From JAWKWA01 sp041397765 (GTDB taxonomy: Bacteria; Pseudomonadota; Alphaproteobacteria; Rhizobiales; Hyphomicrobiaceae), in contig JAWKWA010000003.1 in assembly GCA_041397765.1 (NCBI GenBank), forward strand, positions 124,001 through 188,000: a stretch of DNA of 64,000 bases, given 5' to 3'. Below the pieces are notes generated by a model. The model searched no databases. It was not told the DNA's origin and was given only the letters and a program-made list of their open reading frames with translations. Positions within the stretch are counted from its first letter, which is position 1, and each line of letters starts with the position of its first letter. This document shows, piece after piece, positions 37,771-47,779 of the stretch. Made by a program: the position numbers and the translations under genes.

Positions 37771-39252
37771 TCAGTCCTTGTGGTCGTGGTGGTGGTGGTG
37801 CCCATGGCCGTGATCATGGCCATGATGGTCGTGATCGTGGTCATGGTCGTGATGATGATCGTGGTCGTGATGGGCGTGATCGTGGGCACCGCCGATCACA
37901 TCGTCGTCATCGGCCTCGATGAGCGCGAACAGCTCCTTCGGCGTCATCGCCTTGTCGGTGATCTCGGCCTTGTCGATCACGAGGCTGACCACCTTCTCCT
38001 CGAAGATCGGCGCGCGCAGCCGGTCGATGGCGCCTGGCTGATTGCGGTAGAACTCGTAGACCTGCCGGGCCTGCTCGGGATAGCGCTGCACCTCCTGGGC
38101 GAGCGCCCGGCTCAGCTCCTCGTCGGAGACCTTGACCTCGTTACGCTCGCCGATCTCGGCGAGCACGAGGCCGAGCCGGACCCGGCGCTCGGCGAGCTTG
38201 CGGTACTCCGCCCGCGCCTCTTCCTCGCTTTTGCCCTCATCGGCGAGCGTCCGCCCGGAGCGCTGCAGTTCGCCCGTCATCTGCGACCAGATGGCATTGA
38301 ACTCGCCATCGACCAGACCCTCGGGCAGCGGGAAATCGTGCCGCTCGTCGAGCGCATCGAGCAGAAGCCGCTTCATGCGCGCCCGCGCCGCCTGGTCGAT
38401 TTCGCGGCCGAGCTGCTTCTCCACCGCCTCGCGCAGGCCCGCCAGCGTCTCGACGCCCATCGTCTTGGCGAACTCGTCGTCGAGCGCGGGCAGGATCGGC
38501 TCGGCGACCTCCTTCACCGTCACATCGAACGTCGCCGCCTTGCCGGCCAGGTCCTTGACCGGATAGGCCTCGGGGAACGTCGCCTCGACGACGCGGGAAT
38601 CGCCCGCCTTGGCACCGGCGAGACCTTCCTCGAAGCCGGGGATGAAGCCGCCGCGGCCGATCACCACCGTGACATCCTCGCCAGCCCCGCCCTCGAAGGG
38701 CGTGCCGTCGATCTTGCCGACGAAATCGACGGTGAGGCGGTCGCCGGTCTCGGCCGCCCGGCCCTCGCGTGCCTCGTGGCGCGTGCCGGCCTCGCGCAGG
38801 CGCTCGAGGCTCTTCTCGACATCGGCCGGATCGACCTCGGCCTTGGGACGCTCGAGCGCGATCTTGGTGAGGTCGGTGACCTCGAACTCCGGCAGCACCT
38901 CGAAGCTCATCGTGTAGAGCAGGTCGGCATTGCCGGCGATGATGCGCTCGATCTCGTCCTTGTCCTCCGACAGCTTGATGTCGGGGCGGATGGCGGGCTT
39001 CAGCTTGCGCTCGCTGATCGCCTGCTGGCTGGTCTCGGCGACCGCCCGCTCGAGTACCTCGGCCATCACCGAGCGGCCGTAGACACGCTTCAGATGCGCG
39101 ACCGGCACCTTGCCGGGCCGGAAGCCCTTGAGCCGCACCTGCCCCTTCAGCTCGTCGAGCCGGCTTTCGTAGCGCTCACTGAGCTCGCCCTTGGCGACCG
39201 TGACCTGGAACTCCCGCTTCAGGCCCTCGTTGCTCGTCTCCGTCACCTGCAT
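37771..39252 (-). CDS. tig: Trigger factor with histidine-rich C-terminal tail
   Basis: Ribosome-bound chaperone and prolyl isomerase. 493 residues. The ribosome-binding signature is GFRPGKVPVAHLKRVYG; the FKBP domain includes GDRLTVDFVGKIDGTPFEGG and FIPGFEEGLAGAK; the C-terminal arms follow. The last 40 residues are a tail of alternating His and Asp with about 22 histidines, a likely Ni/Zn/Cu-binding segment absent from E. coli trigger factor. The start at 39252 gives MQVTETSNEG; an extension to 39300 is less likely. Precedes clpP. Confidence 0.95.
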   Translation of the reverse strand: MQVTETSNEGLKREFQVTVAKGELSERYESRLDELKGQVRLKGFRPGKVPVAHLKRVYGRSVMAEVLERAVAETSQQAISERKLKPAIRPDIKLSEDKDEIERIIAGNADLLYTMSFEVLPEFEVTDLTKIALERPKAEVDPADVEKSLERLREAGTRHEAREGRAAETGDRLTVDFVGKIDGTPFEGGAGEDVTVVIGRGGFIPGFEEGLAGAKAGDSRVVEATFPEAYPVKDLAGKAATFDVTVKEVAEPILPALDDEFAKTMGVETLAGLREAVEKQLGREIDQAARARMKRLLLDALDERHDFPLPEGLVDGEFNAIWSQMTGELQRSGRTLADEGKSEEEARAEYRKLAERRVRLGLVLAEIGERNEVKVSDEELSRALAQEVQRYPEQARQVYEFYRNQPGAIDRLRAPIFEEKVVSLVIDKAEITDKAMTPKELFALIEADDDDVIGGAHDHAHHDHDHHHDHDHDHDHHGHDHGHGHHHHHDHKD

Positions 39253-39373
39253 CGTCGTCGATCGCTCTTCAGAAGTTGGCCGAATTGTCTCAAATGCCAT
39301 CCGGTGGCCGCTCGGGGAGAGGGCCGTCCGATGGCGCGAAAGTCCTGGACTCCGGGCGGGCGGTACGGCGCGC

Positions 39374-39458
39374 TGGTGCGGGCGGAGGGACTCGAACCCC
39401 CACGGCCGAAGCCACCAGAACCTAAATCTGGCGTGTCTGCCAGTTCCACCACGCCCGC
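39374..39458 (-). tRNA. tRNA-Leu (anticodon TAG)
   Basis: On the minus strand GCGGGCG pairs with CGCCCGC; the anticodon loop ATTTAGG holds TAG; a long variable arm (TGGCTTCGGCCG-like) marks a class II tRNA; discriminator A with encoded CCA; 85 bases. It lies upstream of tig. Confidence 0.97.
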
Positions 39459-39719
39459 AATGCCCAGGCCGGCACGTCCCCTTGAGCTCGGGGGCCGAGC
39501 TCCGACCGGGAGATCGCTCCAGGCCGCGGGAGGCTCTGATAGCATCCCCTGCCTCGTTACGAACCCGGTTTCGGAGGACATGCTTGACACCGGCCGCATA
39601 CAGTCCTGGGCATCCCCTGTTTGAGAAGAGGCCCGTCGCCTATATCATGCGGCGTGTCACTGAAGTCGCCTGCCTGCTCCTTAGCAAGATCCATCCACTC
39701 GTACAATCGGGTTGAAGCC

Positions 39720-40355
39720 ATGCAGCTCCTGCGCACAGCCATGATGGCGGGCCTCGCGGCCCTGGTCGCACTCGCGGCGGCGACGCCCGAGAGCAATGCC
39801 GGCGAGGTCGCCGGCAAGGTCACGCGGATGAAGGGCGAGGCGTCCGCCAAGCGCGGCAGCACCGTCGTCGCTCTCGCGGAAGGGGCGGCCGTCGAGGTCG
39901 CCGACGAGATCAGCACCGGCGGCGACGCCCGTCTCGAGCTCACCCTCGCCGACGATACGCGGCTCACGCTCGGCGCCAATGCCAGCCTCGTGCTCGATAC
40001 CTATGTCTATGATCCAGAGGGTGGAAACGGCTCCGTCGTGCTCGACGCCGTGGCCGGCGCCATGCGCTTCACGACCGGCAAGGTCGGCAAGATGAACGAC
40101 AAGAAGATCGAGGTGCGCACGACCTTCGCCACGCTCGCCGTGCGCGGCACCGATTTCTTCGCCGGCCCGGTCGACAAGACCAACGGCGTGCTCCTGCTCG
40201 AAGGGCTGGTCGAAGTGCGGACAGCCAAGGGCGCCGTCGTTCTCGACACGCCGCGCAACGGCACCACGGTCGCCTCCAGCGACAAGCGCCCGTCCAAGGC
40301 GCGGCCGTGGTCGGATGCGCGGATCGCCCGCGCCATCGGCAGCGTATCGTTCTGA
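39720..40355 (+). CDS. Exported FecR-domain protein
   Basis: A 211-residue protein with a signal peptide (about residues 1-27) and a FecR-type beta domain: VADEISTGGDARLELTLADD, then TRLTLGANASLVLDTYVYDP, and KIEVRTTFATLAVRGTDFFA, the familiar 'VRGT' core. There is no membrane anchor after the signal and no sigma factor or TonB receptor nearby, so it is not a classic FecR anti-sigma regulator. Similar exported FecR proteins often accompany CHASE2 proteins; one lies about 5.6 kb downstream. Confidence 0.82.
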   Translation: MQLLRTAMMAGLAALVALAAATPESNAGEVAGKVTRMKGEASAKRGSTVVALAEGAAVEVADEISTGGDARLELTLADDTRLTLGANASLVLDTYVYDPEGGNGSVVLDAVAGAMRFTTGKVGKMNDKKIEVRTTFATLAVRGTDFFAGPVDKTNGVLLLEGLVEVRTAKGAVVLDTPRNGTTVASSDKRPSKARPWSDARIARAIGSVSF

Positions 40356-40790
40356 GCGCGTCGTTCCCAGTGCCCTCCGGGGCGGCTTTGCGGGCGGTTT
40401 TCGCCCGATACATGGTAGTCATCATGTAACGGCGGACGCGGCCCGCGCGACCGATGACGACGGCCGCGTGGCGGCCGTCGCCGAGGTCTCGCCGCGACCG
40501 GCTGGAGATCCGCCTGCCACATCTTTGCCGGCCCGAAGCTTGCCGGCGAGATCCTCGGGCGGAAGCCGCCGCGGCCCATCGATCCAGCGATCCACCTCGC
40601 CGGGCCGGTGCCTTGCCTCTCTTCCCCGAAAGGTCGGTGGCGCCCGTCGCGCCGAGGCGCTATCTCCCCTCTATAGCGCTCGCCGTCCGGTCTTCGAGCC
40701 GCGAGCGCATGGCGGACGGATGGTCAGGGTTAAGGGCAGGCCAGCCTACAGGCGGGCCAGCTTTCAGGAGGGGAAGGGAGACGGGGTCAC
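40356..40790. other. Intergenic region between the FecR gene and mccB
   Basis: 435 bases. A 10-bp stem with 3-base loop (CGACGGCCGC at 40458-40467 and its complement at 40471-40480) may end the FecR transcript. The purine-rich AGGAGGGGAAGGGAG before 40791 is an unusually strong ribosome site for mccB. Nothing else recognised. Confidence 0.5.
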
Positions 40791-42398
40791 ATGGGTGTGC
40801 TCAGCTCGGCGGTCTCGGTGCGCTCCGACGCCTATCGCAGCATCCACGCCGCACAGACCGCCGCGCTCGCCGAGGTCGGCCGGGCCGTCGAGGTGGCGAT
40901 GGCCGGCGGTGGCGAGGCGGCTGCCGCCCGTCATGTCGCCCGTGGCAAGATACTGCCGCGCGAGCGCATCTCGCGCCTCATCGATCCGGGCTCGCCCTTC
41001 CTCGAGGTCGGCCTACTCGCCGCTCACGGCATGTATGGTGGCGACTGCCCTTCGGCGGGCCTCATCGCCGGTGTCGGCCGCGTCTCCGGCCGCGAGGTGA
41101 TGATCGTCTCCAACGACGCCACCGTGAAGGGCGGCACCTATTATCCGATCTCGGTGAAGAAGCATCTGCGCGCCCAGGAGATCGCCGCCGAGAACCGGCT
41201 GCCTTGCGTCTATCTGGTCGATTCTGGTGGCGCCAATCTGCCCAATCAGGACGAGGTCTTCCCCGACCGCGATCATTTCGGCCGCATCTTCTACAATCAG
41301 GCCCGCATGTCGGCGAAGGGCATCCCGCAGATCGCCGTGGTGATGGGTTCGTGCACGGCGGGCGGCGCCTATGTGCCGGCCATGTCGGACGAGACCATTA
41401 TCGTCCGCGAGCAGGGCACGATCTTCCTCGCCGGGCCGCCGCTGGTGAAAGCGGCGACCGGCGAGGTGGTGTCGGCGGAGGACCTCGGCGGTGGCGACGT
41501 CCACACCCGCCTCTCGGGCGTCGCCGACCATCTCGCCCGCGACGATGCCCACGCCCTGGCGCTCGCCCGTCGCGCCGTCGCCAATCTGAACGGCCGCAAG
41601 CCCGAGACGGTGGTCCGGCGCAGTCCCGAGGAGCCGCTCTACGACCCTGAGGAGATCCTCGGCCTCGTCCCCGCCGACCTGCGCACGCCCTATGACATCC
41701 GCGAGCTCATCGCCCGCGTCGTCGACGGCTCGCGGCTCGACGAGTTCAAGGCCCGTTTCGGCACGACGCTCGTCGCAGGCTTTGCCCATATCCACGGCAT
41801 CCCCGTCGGCATTCTCGCCAACAATGGCGTGCTGTTCTCCGAGAGCGCGCTGAAGGGCGCCCATTTCGTCGAATTGTGCTCCCAGCGCCGGATTCCACTG
41901 GTCTTCCTGCAGAACATCACCGGCTTCATGGTCGGCCGCCGCTACGAGGCCGACGGCATCGCCAAGCATGGCGCCAAGCTCGTGACGGCGGTCGCCACCA
42001 CCGAGGTGCCGAAGATCACGGTCATCGTCGGCGGCTCGTTCGGCGCCGGCAATTACGGCATGTGCGGCCGCGCCTACCAGCCGCGCTTCCTGTGGACCTG
42101 GCCGGCCTCACGGATCGCGGTCATGGGCGGCGAGCAGGCGGCGGGCGTCCTTGCGACCGTCCGGCGCGAGGGCATCGAGCGCAAGGGCGGCACCTGGTCG
42201 GCCGCCGAGGAGGCCGAGTTCAAGCGTCCGACCATCGAGATGTTCGAGCGCCAGAGCCATCCCCTCTATGCGACGGCGCGGCTTTGGGACGACGGCATCG
42301 TCGATCCCAGAAAGACCCGCGAGGTGCTCGCCCTCAGCCTGTCGGCCGCCCTCAACGCGCCGATCCCCGACACCCGCTTCGGCCTGTTCCGGATGTGA
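40791..42398 (+). CDS. mccB: Methylcrotonoyl-CoA carboxylase, carboxyltransferase (beta) subunit
   Basis: Transfers CO2 from carboxybiotin to 3-methylcrotonyl-CoA in leucine degradation. 535 residues, the family's usual size. Crotonase-fold signatures are clear: YLVDSGGANLPNQDEVFPDR, GSCTAGGAYVPAMSDE, FLQNITGFMVGRRYEADGIA and GSFGAGNYGMCGRAYQPRF. Biotin-carboxylase partner mccA starts seven bases after its stop, so the pair forms an operon. Isovaleryl-CoA dehydrogenase and HMG-CoA lyase, usual companions, are not in the window. Confidence 0.95.
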   Translation: MGVLSSAVSVRSDAYRSIHAAQTAALAEVGRAVEVAMAGGGEAAAARHVARGKILPRERISRLIDPGSPFLEVGLLAAHGMYGGDCPSAGLIAGVGRVSGREVMIVSNDATVKGGTYYPISVKKHLRAQEIAAENRLPCVYLVDSGGANLPNQDEVFPDRDHFGRIFYNQARMSAKGIPQIAVVMGSCTAGGAYVPAMSDETIIVREQGTIFLAGPPLVKAATGEVVSAEDLGGGDVHTRLSGVADHLARDDAHALALARRAVANLNGRKPETVVRRSPEEPLYDPEEILGLVPADLRTPYDIRELIARVVDGSRLDEFKARFGTTLVAGFAHIHGIPVGILANNGVLFSESALKGAHFVELCSQRRIPLVFLQNITGFMVGRRYEADGIAKHGAKLVTAVATTEVPKITVIVGGSFGAGNYGMCGRAYQPRFLWTWPASRIAVMGGEQAAGVLATVRREGIERKGGTWSAAEEAEFKRPTIEMFERQSHPLYATARLWDDGIVDPRKTREVLALSLSAALNAPIPDTRFGLFRM

Positions 42399-42405
42399 GG
42401 GCGCG

Positions 42406-44425
<2,020 letters not shown>

Positions 44426-45748
44426 TCAGCCCTCGCAGACGAAATGGATCCCCTGGAACCGCTCGCGGAGCTTCGCGGTGCGCGGCGCGACGGTCGATGG
44501 ATCGTTGGCCCGCAGTCCCTCGGCGATGAGATCGGCGAGCGCGGCGGCATCGGCCGGCGTCACCCCGCGGCGGACGAGCTCGGGCGTGCCGATCCTGAGG
44601 CCATTGAGATCGCCCGCGACCGCCCCCATCGGCAGCCCGATGCCGCAGGCGAGGAAGCCGGCCTTGCGCAGCGTCCTGGAGGCCGCCTGGCCACCGCCGA
44701 ACGCCTTCGCCTCGATGGCGAACTGGTGCGACTGCGTCATCCCGCGCGACGCTGCAAAGACCGGCAGGCCCCGCTCGGCGAGCGCCGCCGCGAGCGCCTG
44801 CGACAGCTCGATCATAGCTCTCGCATAGGCGGCCCCGTGCACCCGCCAGTCGATCAGGGTGAGCGCGAGCGCCGCCGACTTGGCGACGTCGAAATTGGCG
44901 GTGAGGCCCGGGAATGCGATGGCGTCGAGCCGCTCGGCGATGCCCGCATCGCTCGTGACGATCAGCCCGCCTGCCGGTCCGCCGAGGCTCTTGTAGGTGC
45001 TCATCGTCATCAGATGCGCGCCCTCGGCCAGAGGATTGGCCCAGGCCCGCCCGGCGATGATGCCGCACTGATGGGCGGCGTCGAACAGTACCTTCGCCCC
45101 GACCCTATCGGCGATCGCCCGGATCTCGCGGACCGGATGGGGGAAGAGATTGAGGCTGCCGCCGATGGTGATGAGCTTGGGGCGGACCCGCCCAGCCAGG
45201 TCGGCAAGGCCGCCAAGGTCGACCGTATAGCCGTCGGCATCGACGGGAGCGGGATGGGTGATGAGCCCGTAGAGCCCGGCGGCGCCCGCCTCGTGATGCG
45301 TGACATGGCCGCCGACCGCGGGCGCCGGGGCGATGATGGCGTCGCCCGGCTTTGCCAGCGCCATGAAGCCATAGAGATTGGCGAGCGCGCCCGAGCCGAC
45401 GCGGATCTCGGCAAAGCGCGCATCGAAAACCTCGGCGGCGAGCTCGGCGGCGATCACCTCGATCTCCTCGATCGCTTCCAGCCCCATCTCGTACTTGTCG
45501 CCCGGATAGCCGAGCGAGGGCCGGCTGCCGAGCCCGGCCGCCAGAACCGCCTCGGCCCGCGGATTCATGACATTGGTCGCGGGATTGAGGTTGAAGCAGT
45601 CCCGGTCGTGGATCGTCCGGTTGCGCGCGACGAGGGCCTCGATCTGACGGGCGGCGTCCTCGGGGGAGGCCGGCACCCGGCCGGCGATCTCCTGCACGCG
45701 GGCCTCGACGGCATCGGGAACCCAGTCACGGCGGGCGAGATGTGTCAT
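44426..45748 (-). CDS. Serine hydroxymethyltransferase-like PLP enzyme, divergent
   Basis: A 440-residue fold-type I aminotransferase-superfamily enzyme close to SHMT. Seen: LGYPGDKYEMG (SHMT: GYPGKRYYGG), AEIRVGSGALANLYGFMAL, the PLP-binding DAAHQCG and the lysine loop MSTYKSLGGPAGG (SHMT: TTHKTLRGPRGG), and GLRIGTPELVRRG. The differences at the substrate lip suggest another substrate, such as an alpha-methyl or beta-hydroxy amino acid, or a different aldol cleavage. A standard glyA is expected elsewhere in the genome. Start at 45748; intact. Converges with mccA. Confidence 0.78.
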   Translation of the reverse strand: MTHLARRDWVPDAVEARVQEIAGRVPASPEDAARQIEALVARNRTIHDRDCFNLNPATNVMNPRAEAVLAAGLGSRPSLGYPGDKYEMGLEAIEEIEVIAAELAAEVFDARFAEIRVGSGALANLYGFMALAKPGDAIIAPAPAVGGHVTHHEAGAAGLYGLITHPAPVDADGYTVDLGGLADLAGRVRPKLITIGGSLNLFPHPVREIRAIADRVGAKVLFDAAHQCGIIAGRAWANPLAEGAHLMTMSTYKSLGGPAGGLIVTSDAGIAERLDAIAFPGLTANFDVAKSAALALTLIDWRVHGAAYARAMIELSQALAAALAERGLPVFAASRGMTQSHQFAIEAKAFGGGQAASRTLRKAGFLACGIGLPMGAVAGDLNGLRIGTPELVRRGVTPADAAALADLIAEGLRANDPSTVAPRTAKLRERFQGIHFVCEG

Positions 45749-45922
45749 GTCCGGCTCTCCTCCTGGAACGGGCAATGAAGCAGGAATGGCGTCTGCGCTC
45801 CACCGCATTCTGGCGCGGTGCCGGCCGTCGGCCCGCGCGCCGGCGGCGGCGGTTCCGCCATATTGTGGCTGCCACCCCGATGGCCTACCTTGCTCCTTCC
45901 TGCAAACCGACGGGAAAATCCG

Positions 45923-47155
45923 ATGAATGACGCTCCGTCCCGCGTGGCCGATGGCGGTCGGGCCCGATCGCACCCGCCGGAGCGACCGCTGCCGCCGCTC
46001 CGCAACCGCATCGTCGCCGGCATCGTCTGGTCGCTGCTCGTGGCGCTGGCGATCCTCGGCATCGAGCGCGCCGAGCTGCTGCCGCCCGGCATCAACGAGA
46101 CCACCGTCGACTGGCGCACCTATTATCTCTCCGAGCGCGCCCTCGCGCCGCGCAGCGATATCGCCGTCATCGTCGTCGGCGAGCGCAGCCTCGAGGACTA
46201 TGCCTATGTGAGCCCGGTGGATCGCGCCCTCCTCGCCAACCTCATCCGCGAGGTCGACGGTGCGCGCCCCCGGGCGATCGGCCTCGACATCATCCTCAAC
46301 CGCGCCTCCGAGCCGGCCAAGGACGAGGCTCTGGTGTCGGCCATCCGCGAGGTCGGCTCGCCCCTCGTGCTCGGCGTCATCGACGAGCGGGCCCGCTATT
46401 ATCCGAGCGAGGATTTCGACTGGCAGGAGCAGCTCCTGGAACGCAGCGGGCGGCCAGCGGCTCATCTCTTGTTCGGCTGGCAGGACGACCGTTTCGGCAT
46501 CGGCGACCACGTGGTGCGGTTCATCGCCGATCCCGCGCCCTCCGCGCCCGGCCGGCGCGGTCTCGCCGAGACGCTGGCGGCCCTCGGTGGAGGCTTCGCG
46601 GCGCCGCGCTCGCCCTATATCTCCTGGCTGCTGCCCCCGCTCGGTTCGGGCGACCTCTTCCCGACCTACGAGATCCCGACCCACCCGCCGGTCGGCTCGG
46701 GGGGCGCTGGGACCCGGCTCATCCCGGAGTCCTTCCGTGCGCTGCTCAAGGATCGCCTGGTGCTGATCGGCGGCGCCTTCGCCGACCGCGACCGGCATCT
46801 GACGCCGCTCTCGGTCTCCAACGACGAGCAGATGTCCGGCGTCTTCATCCATGCCCAGATCCTCGCCCAGCTCCTCGACGGGCGCTCTCTCGAGGTGCTG
46901 TCCGAGCCGCTCGAGCTCCTGACGCTGCTGGTCGTCGCCGGCTTCGGCTTCCTGCTCGGTCGTCGCTACCGGCTGAAGCGCTACGACTTTCTCGCCTCCG
47001 CCCTCGGCCTCGCCGTCCTCGTGCCGGTCGGCGCATGGATGTTCAACGCATTCCAGCTCATCGTGCCGGTGACGGCCATCTTCTTTGCCTGGATTGCCGG
47101 TATCACGGGCGGACACTACTGCAATTGGGCCCTGAGAAAGCTGGGCCTCGGGTGA
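45923..47155 (+). CDS. Stand-alone CHASE2-domain membrane protein
   Basis: A 410-residue protein with one N-terminal membrane helix (about 28-48), a large periplasmic CHASE2 sensor domain (DWRTYYLSERALAPRSDIAV, IVVGERSLEDYAYVSPVDRA, then LLKDRLVLIGGAFADRDRHL and the QMSGVFIHAQILAQLLDGR end), and two or three C-terminal helices. CHASE2 usually sits ahead of an adenylyl cyclase, kinase or phosphatase; here the protein ends after the helices (RKLGLG), so it must signal through a partner. A small exported protein gene follows by 86 bases. Intact. Confidence 0.85.
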   Translation: MNDAPSRVADGGRARSHPPERPLPPLRNRIVAGIVWSLLVALAILGIERAELLPPGINETTVDWRTYYLSERALAPRSDIAVIVVGERSLEDYAYVSPVDRALLANLIREVDGARPRAIGLDIILNRASEPAKDEALVSAIREVGSPLVLGVIDERARYYPSEDFDWQEQLLERSGRPAAHLLFGWQDDRFGIGDHVVRFIADPAPSAPGRRGLAETLAALGGGFAAPRSPYISWLLPPLGSGDLFPTYEIPTHPPVGSGGAGTRLIPESFRALLKDRLVLIGGAFADRDRHLTPLSVSNDEQMSGVFIHAQILAQLLDGRSLEVLSEPLELLTLLVVAGFGFLLGRRYRLKRYDFLASALGLAVLVPVGAWMFNAFQLIVPVTAIFFAWIAGITGGHYCNWALRKLGLG

Positions 47156-47241
47156 GCGGGCGCCTTTTCGCGGGAGGCACCGATCGGCATTGCCGGCCCC
47201 TCTCGGGAGGTGCCTGGCCGAGACACATGAAGGAGCGCGAC

Positions 47242-47582
47242 ATGGCTCTCAGATCAGCGGCGACGCTTTTCGCCGCCCTCCTCCTCGTCGCAGCGGCGGC
47301 GCCGGCCTTGGCCGACATCGAGGTGCTCTCCTCCGACGTGCCGGGCCTCGCCGTCGGGACGCGGCTGCCCGACGGCACCGTGCTGTCCGTCCCGGCCGGC
47401 CGCAGCCTGCGCCTCCTGGGACCGGACGGCTCGACGACCTATCTCGTCGTCGGCCCATTGATGGCAAGCTCGAGGACTATCAGCGCCGCCTGCCCTGCAG
47501 CTGGTGGCAGAAGCTGATCCGCAGCGATTGTCCCGACGACAGTCCGAGCGCCGGTGTCGGCGGCACGCGCGGCACCGAATAG
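47242..47582 (+). CDS. Small exported protein following the CHASE2 gene, one frameshift
   Basis: About 113 residues. The ATG at 47242 follows AAGGAG six bases upstream. A signal peptide (LFAALLLVAAAAPALA) leads to IEVLSSDVPGLAVGTRLPDG and VPAGRSLRLLGPDGSTTYLV, a short beta-rich unit reminiscent of FecR-type strands. The frame breaks near 47458 (CCCATTGATGG); one frame over it continues IDGKLEDYQRRLPCSWWQKL and ends GVGGTRGTE at 47582, with two cysteines that could form a disulfide. Its closeness to the CHASE2 gene suggests a periplasmic partner. Function unknown. Confidence 0.6.
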
Positions 47583-47779
47583 AGGGCCGCTCCGGCCACG
47601 CTGCCGGATAGCGCGCATCATGCGCCAGATTGTCCCGACGCGGGAACTCGCCCGGCCGTCGGCCGTCATTCAACCGTCTGCCGGCCCGGTCATGCTGGGA
47701 GAGACGGACGCGTCGCCCCACGCCACGCGGCCCCAGTCGCGCGCGCCGTTGCGGCACTCAAGGACGAGGTGAGCCTGCC

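Noticed and set aside
44426..47116. An 896-residue minus-strand gene covering the CHASE2 region
   Set aside because: Only the part from 45748 down has SHMT character; the upstream part is the reverse shadow of the CHASE2 gene, a common effect in high-GC DNA.
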